Positions 15,370 through 21,932 of a DNA stretch of 30,364 nucleotides are shown one piece after another. Positions within the stretch are counted from its first letter, which is position 1. Each line of letters starts with the position of its first letter. A program made the position numbers and the translations under genes. The notes under the pieces were generated by a model. It saw nothing but the letters and a program-made list of their open reading frames with translations. It was not told the DNA's origin and ran no database searches. Source of the DNA: an uncultured Eubacteriales bacterium (GTDB lineage: Bacteria > Bacillota > Clostridia > Oscillospirales > Butyricicoccaceae); contig CAKTWY010000005.1 in assembly GCA_934630445.1 (NCBI GenBank), positions 1 to 30,364 on the forward strand. The letters are read 5' to 3'.

Positions 15370-16525
15370 TCAGCGCTCTGACGGTTCAGTGCACTGCCCA
15401 ACAGCTACAAGATCGAAAAAGCGATAACGAACCATTTCATCAATCATGTGCCCCATGTCTTTCATATACGATGCATCTTTCAGAAGCTTTGGGTGAAAGG
15501 CCTCCTCGCGCCAGAGCCGGATTCCCACATCATGAAAGTCGTAATTTGTGCTAAGCTGTTCGTCTTCCATATCGTACGTGCAGGAACAGTAAGGCTGTCC
15601 GGCGCCGCGGTGTCCAAAGACGATTCCGGAAGGGCCAAAAGCGCTTCCGCCGCCGGCGCATAGGTAAAGTGATATTCCCTCGTATCAATATCCTCCCAGG
15701 GGAAAACAAGCATTGCCGGGCACGCTGTCAGCGGTGCCGTCTCCCCCGCAATTCCGTCAACCGTGCGTGTAACGGCGGAAATTTGGGGATGATTGATCAG
15801 CAACACCTCATACTTCTCCTCTTTCGAGGAGTGGGCATCCAAAGTGCAGACAGCCGGGTCAGCGGCAAGCAAAATCCCATCATATATGCGCGAATCGATC
15901 GCTTCTCCCTCGCGCACAACGGCAGCGTCCGGGTACACATAGCAATCCGCCAGCAGACAGCGCCCCTCCCGGAGCTGAAAAACCGCAAACCCCATGTCCG
16001 TCATCTCTCCGCCTTCACCGGACAGAAAACCGGCGATGACATACCCCGGCGCAGTGTCCGTCTCATAAAGCGAGAAGGTTTTCACCTGTGTGCTCAGCCG
16101 GCTCACAAGCGACGCATCGAGGTAATCCGCGTCATATGGGCCGGATACCTGCTCCATACGGTACAGCCAGCGTATATGGCTTTGGTGCATATCATACCCC
16201 TCGGCGATCAGAACCTCGTCCGCGTCCGTCTGCATGACAAGATAAAAGGTTCCGTTGTCATCCCCTGTGTCAGAACGGTATATCGTCTCCACTCGGTCCA
16301 ACTGCTCATGCGCCTTGTTGTACAGCGGGTCGAAAAACGCGTAAAGCTCCCGCCGGGTGTAGCTGACAGGCGTCAGGCTGCCCCTGGCTTCCCACTGCGC
16401 ATCCGGAAAATTCTCCTTTTCGGCGCCCGCCGCAGGGCGAAGCGCGCGAGCAGGACGCACACAATCACAACACTCGCCGTAATGCTCATATTCAGTATTT
16501 TGGGCGTCAACGCATAAAGCCACAT
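15370..16525 (-). pseudogene. Frame-disrupted gene: BlaR1-like N-terminus joined to an exported domain of unknown function
   Basis: Three successive frames are needed. Frame one starts at ATG 16525, right after the blaI remnant, and reads MWLYALTPKILNMSITAS and on through one membrane helix to LRRAPK, closely like the start of BlaR1/MecR1 M56 sensors. It then stops near 16397. Frame two carries about 280 protein-like residues (from about ENFPDAQWEARG to FTYAPAAEALL), with no M56 HExxH motif or further helices. Frame three, from about 15660 to 15370, carries a plausible C-terminus (STNYDFHDVGIRLWREEAF and on) ending near the terminator. Either a deletion removed the middle of blaR1 and fused it to another gene, or one single-helix protein has two frameshifts. 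Confidence 0.65.
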
Positions 16526-16531
16526 ACGCGC

Positions 16532-16663
16532 TCACCTCCTGCTCCGGTCAATCAGTCTCTGCAGCTCATCTATCTCCTTTTCAGAAAGCTTTTTGCGCAT
16601 GGTGAAGGCCGCGAGGAACTTCGGCAGCGAACCGTCAAACGCCTCCTCTTGTAAACCAAAAAG
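16532..16663 (-). pseudogene. blaI/mecI-type repressor remnant (C-terminal end only)
   Basis: The minus-strand frame ending at TGA 16532-16534 encodes about 43 residues, including EEAFDGSLPKFLAAFT and KKLSEKEIDELQRLID. This is the characteristic C-terminus of BlaI/MecI winged-helix repressors. An in-frame stop lies at 16664-16666 and the DNA-binding N-terminus is missing; the promoter region of the Rrf2 gene begins about 30 bp beyond. The GGAGG overlapping its stop serves the following BlaR1-like start at 16525. The layout blaI-blaR1 is thus preserved although both are broken. Confidence 0.75.
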
Positions 16664-16697
16664 TCAATCCCCGCAGATGCCTTTTTCAGCCGACCTC

Positions 16698-16726
16698 TTG
16701 AATTCCTATAAACCCTATAATATAAT
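16698..16726 (+). promoter_or_regulatory. Promoter of the Rrf2 regulator
   Basis: TTGAAT (16698-16703), 17-nt spacer, TATAAT (16721-16726). The surrounding AT-rich repeats (CCTATAAACCCTATAAT) resemble an Rrf2-type operator, so autoregulation is likely though not shown. Confidence 0.85.
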
Positions 16727-16752
16727 GGGATATGGAAGGAGGCGCTGGTTTT

Positions 16753-17181
16753 ATGATGATCTCAACAAAAGGCCGCTACGCGCTGCGCGTAATGATCGAT
16801 CTGGCAGAGCGCGACCCCGCGGTATATACCCCGCTGCGGGATATTGCAGAGCGGCAAAACATCTCCGAAAAATATCTGGAAAGCATCCTCAAAGTGCTCA
16901 TACGCGAAAATTATCTTGTCGGTCTTCGCGGCAAAGGCGGCGGCTACCGCCTGACCCGTCCGCCGGAAAGTTATACGGTCGGCAGTATTCTGAAGCAAAC
17001 GGAGGGCAGTCTCGCGCCGGTTTCCTGCCTGGAATGCGGCGCCGTGGCGTGCGCGCGTGCCTCCTCGTGTAAAACGCTCCCGATGTGGCAGCGCCTGAAC
17101 GCGATCATCGATGATTATTTTGAAGGCATCACGCTTGCAGACCTTGCCGCTGGGAATGATAGCAGCGATTTTGTCATCTGA
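16753..17181 (+). CDS. Rrf2-family transcriptional regulator
   Basis: A 142-aa winged-helix regulator. The start MMISTKGRYALRVMIDLAE and the recognition region ISEKYLESILKVL are typical of Rrf2/IscR/CymR proteins. Four cysteines lie in CLECGAVACARASSC at about residues 97-111, the region where cluster-binding members hold an iron-sulfur cluster, so this one may sense Fe-S status, redox or NO rather than act with CysK. ATG at 16753 has AAGGAGG 10 nt upstream (16756 is also possible). No isc, suf or cys genes are adjacent. Targets are unknown. Confidence 0.9.
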   Translation: MMISTKGRYALRVMIDLAERDPAVYTPLRDIAERQNISEKYLESILKVLIRENYLVGLRGKGGGYRLTRPPESYTVGSILKQTEGSLAPVSCLECGAVACARASSCKTLPMWQRLNAIIDDYFEGITLADLAAGNDSSDFVI

Positions 17182-17207
17182 CTGTTCCCCCGCAACCGAG
17201 CTGATGC

Positions 17208-17256
17208 AGAAAAAAGCCCGGCACAAAGCAGCTATCTGCTCTGTGCCGGGCTTTTG
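17208..17256. terminator. Bidirectional terminator
   Basis: A 20-bp stem with one mismatch (17212-17231 with 17236-17255), A-rich on the left and T-rich on the right, between the convergent Rrf2 and HPr-like genes. Confidence 0.92.
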
Positions 17257-17276
17257 ACACATACTTGAAAATGTTC

Positions 17277-17513
17277 TTATTCGACAATATAATCTTTGAT
17301 CTTGGCGATAAAACGATCGGCTTCCTCGTCGGTACCATGAATTTCAACAGTGATCGGCTTTGCAAAATCAAGGCTGAAAATGCCCATGATAGACTTTGCG
17401 TCAATGATATAGCGACCGGAAACAAGGTCTACATCGCATGACATTTCACTCGCAGCGCTGACAATCGCTCTGACATCGTTAATGTACGAGAGATGAATCT
17501 TTACGGATTTCAT
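17277..17513 (-). CDS. HPr-like protein lacking the catalytic histidine
   Basis: A 78-aa protein with the HPr fold signature KSIMGIFSL (Ser41 corresponds to the regulatory Ser46 of HPr). The usual active-site segment G-L-H-A-R-P is replaced by I-N-D-V-R-A, so the PEP-phosphorylated His is absent (Asp13 in its place). It therefore cannot carry phosphate in the sugar phosphotransferase system. Like Bacillus Crh, it could still be phosphorylated on Ser by HPr kinase and act as a CcpA corepressor; that is inference. It has its own sigma-A promoter and a GGAG ribosome-binding site. No PTS genes are nearby. Confidence 0.85.
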   Translation of the reverse strand: MKSVKIHLSYINDVRAIVSAASEMSCDVDLVSGRYIIDAKSIMGIFSLDFAKPITVEIHGTDEEADRFIAKIKDYIVE

Positions 17514-17552
17514 AGAACAACACTCCTTTTCTCTATGACTCGGTTTTCCTGG

Positions 17553-17581
17553 TTGTTTTTTCTTCTTGACTTCATTATAAT
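17553..17581 (+). promoter_or_regulatory. Promoter of mtaB
   Basis: Plus-strand TTGTTT (17553-17558), 17-nt spacer, TATAAT (17576-17581). The near-palindromic ATTATAAT at 17574-17581 supplies -10 boxes in both directions. Confidence 0.65.
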
Positions 17582-17602
17582 AAGCATTGTACCCCTTTGC
17601 AA
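17574..17602 (-). promoter_or_regulatory. Promoter of the HPr-like gene
   Basis: Minus-strand TTGCAA (17597-17602), 17-nt spacer, TATAAT (17574-17579). Its -10 box overlaps that of the opposite mtaB promoter. Confidence 0.8.
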
Positions 17603-17639
17603 CAAAAAAATGTCGTCATTTTAAATGAAAAGGTGTTAT

Positions 17640-18959
17640 ATGCTTTTATATTATTACACGCTGGGCTGCAAGGTCAATCAGTACGAAACGCAGGCGCTCG
17701 AGCGCCTTTCCATCGAGCGCGGACACACCCTGGCGCGCGAAGGCGAGCACGCCGACGCTTTTATCATCAACTCCTGCACTGTCACAGCTGTCAGCGATAA
17801 AAAAACGCGGCAGCTGGTGCGCCGTCTGCGGCGCGACAACCCCGACGCCGTCATCGCGGTCTGCGGTTGCTATGCACAGACGAGCGCTGAAGAACTCGAG
17901 GCCATACGCAACGTCGATATTATCTGCGGCACGACAAATCGGGCGGATGTGATCGGTATGGTGGAGACGGTCTTTTCCGAACGCGCGCATATCAACGCCG
18001 TTTCCTCTATCGCCGCTTCTCTGCCATTCGAAGTGCTTCCCGCAGGCGGGCTTGAGGGCCGAACGCGCGCGCTTCTCAAGGTACAGGACGGCTGCACGAA
18101 TTTCTGCGCCTATTGCATCATCCCCTATGCGCGCGGCGGCGTGCGCTCGATGCCGATCGAAACAGCTGTCGCCGAGGCTGAACGCCTTGCGCGCGAAGGA
18201 TATCGCGAGATCATCCTGACCGGTATTGAAATTTCTTCTTTCGGGCGCGACCTTGACGGTGCGCCGCGCCTGGTCGACCTGGTGGACGCGCTGTGCGCCG
18301 CCGTGCCGCAGGTCCGCTTCCGCTTGGGCTCTCTCGAGCCGCGCACGGTTGACGAAGCTTTCTGCACACGGCTGCAGAAATATAAAAACCTGTGCCCGCA
18401 GTTCCATCTCTCTCTGCAAAGCGGCTGCGACGCGACGCTTCGCCGCATGCGCCGACGCTATGACACCGCACGGTATGCCCAGTCGCTTGCGCTGCTGCGC
18501 GCTGCCTTCCCGGGCTGCGCGGTGACGACGGATCTCATCACGGGCTTCCCGGGCGAAACGGAGGAAGAATTCTCCGACACGCTCGCATTCATCCGGCAGT
18601 GTGCCTTTTCCGCAATGCATATTTTCCCCTACTCGCGGCGCAAGGGCACACCGGCTTATTCGATGAAGGAGCAGGTGCCGGCCGCTGAAAAACACGCGCG
18701 CGCCGCGCGCGCCGCCGCAGCTGCGCGCGAAATGACGGACGCATATCTTGCCGCACAGGTTGGGCGCGTGCTCACCGTGCTCATTGAGCAGAAGGAAACC
18801 GGCCTGGAAACCGGCCACAGTGAAAACTACTGTCTCGTACACGTGCGCACAAACGACTCGCTCAAGGGCCGCATGCTGCCGGTGCGCATCACCGGATGGG
18901 CCGACGGCGTACTTTCAGGCGCGCTCGACCTGCCTGGCGAAGCGCCGCAGCAGATATGA
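17640..18959 (+). CDS. mtaB: tRNA t6A37 methylthiotransferase
   Basis: A 439-aa radical-SAM enzyme adding a methylthio group to t6A at position 37 of tRNAs reading ANN codons. The N-terminal domain holds cluster ligands Cys10 (TLGCKVNQYE), Cys46 (NSCTVT) and Cys77 (CGCYAQ). The radical-SAM motif CTNFCAYC gives Cys152, Cys156 and Cys159. The C-terminus is a TRAM-like RNA-binding domain. The TLGCKVNQ opening and length indicate MtaB rather than MiaB or RimO. ATG at 17640 has AAAAGG 6 nt upstream; an in-frame ATG at 17625 precedes that site. The next gene follows after 20 nt and is probably co-transcribed. Confidence 0.94.
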   Translation: MLLYYYTLGCKVNQYETQALERLSIERGHTLAREGEHADAFIINSCTVTAVSDKKTRQLVRRLRRDNPDAVIAVCGCYAQTSAEELEAIRNVDIICGTTNRADVIGMVETVFSERAHINAVSSIAASLPFEVLPAGGLEGRTRALLKVQDGCTNFCAYCIIPYARGGVRSMPIETAVAEAERLAREGYREIILTGIEISSFGRDLDGAPRLVDLVDALCAAVPQVRFRLGSLEPRTVDEAFCTRLQKYKNLCPQFHLSLQSGCDATLRRMRRRYDTARYAQSLALLRAAFPGCAVTTDLITGFPGETEEEFSDTLAFIRQCAFSAMHIFPYSRRKGTPAYSMKEQVPAAEKHARAARAAAAAREMTDAYLAAQVGRVLTVLIEQKETGLETGHSENYCLVHVRTNDSLKGRMLPVRITGWADGVLSGALDLPGEAPQQI

Positions 18960-18979
18960 ATGATTTAGGAGGATAAACA

Positions 18980-19945
18980 ATGAAAAAGCTCAATTGGGGG
19001 ATCCTCGGCTGTGCGGACATCGCAGAAAACCGCCTTGTTCCCGCTCTGGTGAACGAAACCGACAACGGCGTTCTTTATGCGCTTGCGAGCAGAGGCGGCG
19101 CGCGGTTTGAGCGCATGAAGGAGCGCTATCATCCGCAGCGCACGTATCTGGATTATGACGCGCTGCTGCGCGATCCCGCCGTCGACGCGGTCTATATTCC
19201 CGTTCCGAACGGGCTGCACAAGGAGTGGATCATCCGCGCCGCCAGGGCCGGGAAGCACATCCTCTGCGAAAAGCCGCTCGTCTGCACGCAGCAGGAACTT
19301 GACGAAGCCGAGGCCGCATGCCGCGAAAACAGCGTCATCCTGATTGAGGCCTTCGCCTGTATGCACTCCCCGCTTTTTGACAGCATGAAGGCCGTCATCG
19401 CCAGCGGCGAGATCGGCGAGGTAAAGAGCGTTTACTCCGCGTTTTGCTACCCGCTGGACGACGGCCCGAGCGTGGTGTGGGATAAAGCGCTGGAAGGCGG
19501 AGCGCTTTACGACATCGGCTGCTACTGCACGCAGACCATCCGCACTCTGACCGGCCGCGAACCGGTCTCCGCAAGGGCGGTCGGCCGCTTCGGCCCGACA
19601 GGCGTCGACGTCTGCTGTTACGGCGCATTCGACCTGGGAGATGGCGTATACGGTTTGCTTGAAACATCGCTCGACTCTGCATTCAAACGCGTTACGGAAG
19701 TGAAGGGCACGCGCGGCTGCATCCGCTTTGACCGTACGCCGAACGCATGGGGAGATGTATCCTACGAAGTGTCCACAAAGGACGAGCGCCGCACCGTCAC
19801 GCTCTCCTATAAGAGTTCTTATGCGCTCGAGCTCGAGCAAATGGGCCGCTGCGTGCTGGAAGGAGAGGCGCCGCGCTACACCCTGCGCGAGAGCCGTGCG
19901 AATATCCGCGCGCTGGAAATGTTGTTTGACGAGATTCGCCGGTAA
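18980..19945 (+). CDS. Gfo/Idh/MocA-family NAD(P)-dependent oxidoreductase
   Basis: A 321-aa dehydrogenase. The N-terminal Rossmann domain begins with the nucleotide-binding GILGCADIA, and the family EKPL motif is present (HILCEKPLVC). The C-terminal alpha/beta domain has GGALYDIGCYC with the expected catalytic-region residues. Such enzymes act on sugars, inositols or dihydrodiols; the substrate is not predictable here. A strong ribosome-binding site AGGAGG precedes ATG 18980. It lies 20 nt after mtaB and ends at a hairpin, so the two may form an operon, though no functional link is known. Confidence 0.9.
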   Translation: MKKLNWGILGCADIAENRLVPALVNETDNGVLYALASRGGARFERMKERYHPQRTYLDYDALLRDPAVDAVYIPVPNGLHKEWIIRAARAGKHILCEKPLVCTQQELDEAEAACRENSVILIEAFACMHSPLFDSMKAVIASGEIGEVKSVYSAFCYPLDDGPSVVWDKALEGGALYDIGCYCTQTIRTLTGREPVSARAVGRFGPTGVDVCCYGAFDLGDGVYGLLETSLDSAFKRVTEVKGTRGCIRFDRTPNAWGDVSYEVSTKDERRTVTLSYKSSYALELEQMGRCVLEGEAPRYTLRESRANIRALEMLFDEIRR

Positions 19946-19993
19946 CGTCCAATCCGCATGGCAACCGACAGAAAGTTCATTGAAAATATGCCT

Positions 19994-20032
19994 GCCGCTC
20001 CGGAGCAAAAGCCCGGAGCGGCTACATTTTTA
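19994..20032 (+). terminator. Terminator after the oxidoreductase gene
   Basis: A 10-bp perfect GC-rich stem (19994-20003 with 20013-20022), followed by TACATTTTTATAATTTT. Confidence 0.82.
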
Positions 20033-20101
20033 TAATTTTACACTAAAAACTTTGATCTCATCCGCCCGCGTCTCGTCCTGCGGACAACCGCCGCGCATGC
20101 G

Positions 20102-20130
20102 ATAAAAAATAGCCTGCGGCTATTTTTTAT
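20102..20130. terminator. Second hairpin, terminator-like in both directions
   Basis: A perfect 13-bp stem with a TGC loop (20102-20114 with 20118-20130); A-rich left arm, T-rich right arm. It lies only 38 nt before the next gene, so that gene's promoter must overlap or follow it; no good promoter was found. Confidence 0.75.
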
Positions 20131-20168
20131 GTTATTGGGTATATTAAAATGCGAGGTGAATTTTCATT

Positions 20169-20594
20169 ATGAACGACAACGAACTGCTGCAGCACATCCA
20201 TCAAACCGCCCAGATGGGCAGACAAGGCATTTTTGATGTACTGGGATATGCCAAAGACGAAACCTTCCGTCAGGCGCTGAACGCACAGATGAACGAATAT
20301 AAGGATCTTGCAAACCGTTCGGGAGAACTTCTTTATGAACGCGGCGAGCAGCCCAAAGAGATCGGCACTATGGCAAAAGTATCCTCTGAAGTCATGTCCA
20401 CAGTCAAAACGCTCAGCGACCATTCCCCTTCTAAGATAGCCGAAATGATGATTCAGGGGAATACCATGGGCATCACCAAAAGTACGAAGTGTCTGAACGA
20501 TTATACAGGAACAGATCCCGGCGTACGGAAACTTGCAGACTGCCTTTTGAAGACCGAACAGGCCAACGTCGAGCAAATGAAAAAATATCTCTGA
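20169..20594 (+). CDS. Small helical (ferritin-like fold) protein, function unknown
   Basis: A 141-aa, almost entirely helical protein with no signal peptide or membrane segment. Heptad-like spacing suggests a four-helix bundle, and the phrase SPSKIAEMMIQGNTMGITK recalls a family of conserved clostridial proteins of unknown role. The Glu/His/Tyr content is suggestive of ferritin-like bundles, but a full di-iron ligand set is not evident to me. ATG 20169 has GAGGTGA upstream. It is monocistronic, bounded by hairpins on both sides. Confidence 0.8.
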   Translation: MNDNELLQHIHQTAQMGRQGIFDVLGYAKDETFRQALNAQMNEYKDLANRSGELLYERGEQPKEIGTMAKVSSEVMSTVKTLSDHSPSKIAEMMIQGNTMGITKSTKCLNDYTGTDPGVRKLADCLLKTEQANVEQMKKYL

Positions 20595-20598
20595 CAAT

Positions 20599-20636
20599 GC
20601 GCTGCGCCGGACTGCGGCGCAGCGCGCTTTTTATTT
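20599..20636 (+). terminator. Terminator
   Basis: A perfect 11-bp GC stem (20599-20609 with 20615-20625) followed by GCTTTTTATTTTT. Confidence 0.93.
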
Positions 20637-21003
20637 TTGTTTTTCGCACTTTTTTATCGTTTTATTCAACATTATCATGTTATAATTTGTTTTATTTTAA
20701 CTTTTTCGACATTTCCCGATTATTCTATCTCACTTTCTATTTTTTAACCAATTGAAGTTGACATAAAATTTGCTTTTTTATCTATACTGCACACGTTTTT
20801 GCTTTGTAATCGTTTTGTAACCATTTTGTTACACCTTTGAAATATATTTAAAAAGTGCATATTTCAAAACTATTTTTTCATTAAATGCGAAAAAATCATG
20901 TTTATATTGCCGTTTTTATGACAAAAATCAATCTGTTCACATTTTGTTCTTATTTTTCCGATCGATTGCGCTTTCTCGGTTTGACCATTTTAATTTTTTC
21001 ATT
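20637..21003. promoter_or_regulatory. Long AT-rich regulatory region before the wall hydrolase
   Basis: No genes were seen in about 370 bp. It holds, in order: a possible promoter TTGACA (20758-20763) with an unusually long 19-nt spacer to TATACT (20783-20788); three tandem TGTWAH repeats at 20805-20832; and a perfect 10-bp inverted repeat, TTTGAAATAT (20836-20845) with its complement at 20859-20868. Confidence 0.6.
20805..20832 (+). promoter_or_regulatory. Three tandem WalR-like boxes
   Basis: TGTAAT (20805-20810), N5, TGTAAC (20816-20821), N5, TGTTAC (20827-20832). All three fit the WalR (YycF) half-site TGTWAH at exact 11-bp spacing. WalR controls cell-wall hydrolases, and the next gene is one. 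The boxes are about 150 bp upstream of the best promoter. Confidence 0.55.
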
Positions 21004-21009
21004 TATAAT
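20981..21009 (+). promoter_or_regulatory. Promoter of the wall hydrolase
   Basis: TTGACC (20981-20986), 17-nt spacer, TATAAT (21004-21009), about 30 nt before the ATG at 21040. A vegetative sigma-A type promoter. Confidence 0.85.
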
Positions 21010-21039
21010 GGCCACAACGTTTGGGAAAAGGAGTTATAA

Positions 21040-21864
21040 ATGAAAAAACTGAAATATTTGCTTGTGCTTTGTATGTCTTTGATTGCATGTACCGTGTTTG
21101 CAAACGCAGCGTATGAAGAAGTCGACGTTTACCTCGATGACCAAGCAATGTTCCTGGAAACGCCTGCCCTGATGATCAATGATACCACGTATGTTCCGCT
21201 GCGGGCATTCTGCGAGACCGCATCCGACTGCACCGTCACATGGAATCAGCAGACCCTGAGCGCCAACATCTCCGCCTCCGGCCTGAATCTTCAGGTAATA
21301 CAGGACGGACGCTATCTGGTCGCAAACGGACGCTATCTGTTCCTGCCGAACAGGGCCCGCGTGATCAACGGCGTGATGTTTGTGCCCGTGCGCACGCTCG
21401 CACAGGTTTACGGCATGGCTCTTACCTGGAACAGCGAGCACGGCGCCGTGCTTTTGAAAAGCGGCGCATACGCTTTTGAATCCGGCGAAAGCTTTTATGA
21501 TGCGGATGATGTGTACTGGCTGTCGCGCATCATCCACGCGGAAAGCGGGAACGAATCGTTTGAAGGCAAGCTTGCCGTCGGCAACGTCATCATGAACCGC
21601 GTGGAAAACAGCCAGTTTCCCAACACGGTCAAAGAGGTCATTTTCGACCGCCGCCACGGCGTGCAGTTTACCCCCACGGTAAACAACTCTATTTACAAGA
21701 CCCCGAGTGAAGAGTCCATCATCGCCGCAAAGATCTGCCTGGAAGGGTACGAAATCATTCCGCGCGGCCTGTACTTCTTAAACCCCCGGATCGCGCAAAA
21801 TCAGTGGGCCTCGCGCAATCGCCCCTATGTTGCGACGATTGGCAACCACGCGTTCTACGCGTAA
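21040..21864 (+). CDS. Secreted cell-wall hydrolase: CuAO-N-like domain plus SleB-type domain
   Basis: A 274-aa exported protein. The signal peptide is at residues 1 to about 23 (ending in FANA). Residues about 28-140 form a copper-amine-oxidase N-terminal-like domain (YVPLRAFCE, MFVPVRTLAQ), a common wall-binding or stalk module in clostridia. Residues about 155-274 match hydrolase_2 (SleB/CwlJ), with the catalytic Glu168 in HAESGNE and conserved LAVGNVIMNRV and GNHAFYA. The family cleaves peptidoglycan, mainly spore cortex. Here, however, the promoter is sigma-A-like with WalR-like repeats, so a vegetative role is possible. ATG 21040 has AAAGGAG upstream. It is monocistronic. Confidence 0.92.
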   Translation: MKKLKYLLVLCMSLIACTVFANAAYEEVDVYLDDQAMFLETPALMINDTTYVPLRAFCETASDCTVTWNQQTLSANISASGLNLQVIQDGRYLVANGRYLFLPNRARVINGVMFVPVRTLAQVYGMALTWNSEHGAVLLKSGAYAFESGESFYDADDVYWLSRIIHAESGNESFEGKLAVGNVIMNRVENSQFPNTVKEVIFDRRHGVQFTPTVNNSIYKTPSEESIIAAKICLEGYEIIPRGLYFLNPRIAQNQWASRNRPYVATIGNHAFYA

Positions 21865-21884
21865 AAAAATCAACACCCAAACAA

Positions 21885-21928
21885 ACGGCAAAGCGGGCGT
21901 TCACCGAAGTGAACGCCCGCTTTGTCTT
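21885..21928. terminator. Bidirectional terminator
   Basis: A perfect 16-bp stem with a CGAA loop (21889-21904 with 21909-21924) between convergent genes. Confidence 0.92.
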
Positions 21929-21932
21929 TCGT

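Noticed and set aside
15480..16535. Treating the 351-aa minus-strand frame as an intact gene starting at 16535
   Set aside because: Its first 40 or so residues are out of frame with a clear BlaR1-like start at 16525, and its ribosome-binding site fits that start. The N-terminus in this frame looks like frameshifted text.
17646..18842. 398-aa minus-strand frame
   Set aside because: Antisense shadow of mtaB, whose motifs are unambiguous.
18965..20008. 347-aa minus-strand frame
   Set aside because: Antisense shadow of the Gfo/Idh/MocA gene.
20102..20130. Riboswitch or attenuator for the helical-bundle gene
   Set aside because: Only one simple AT-rich hairpin is present, with no alternative pairing seen; an ordinary terminator is the simpler reading.
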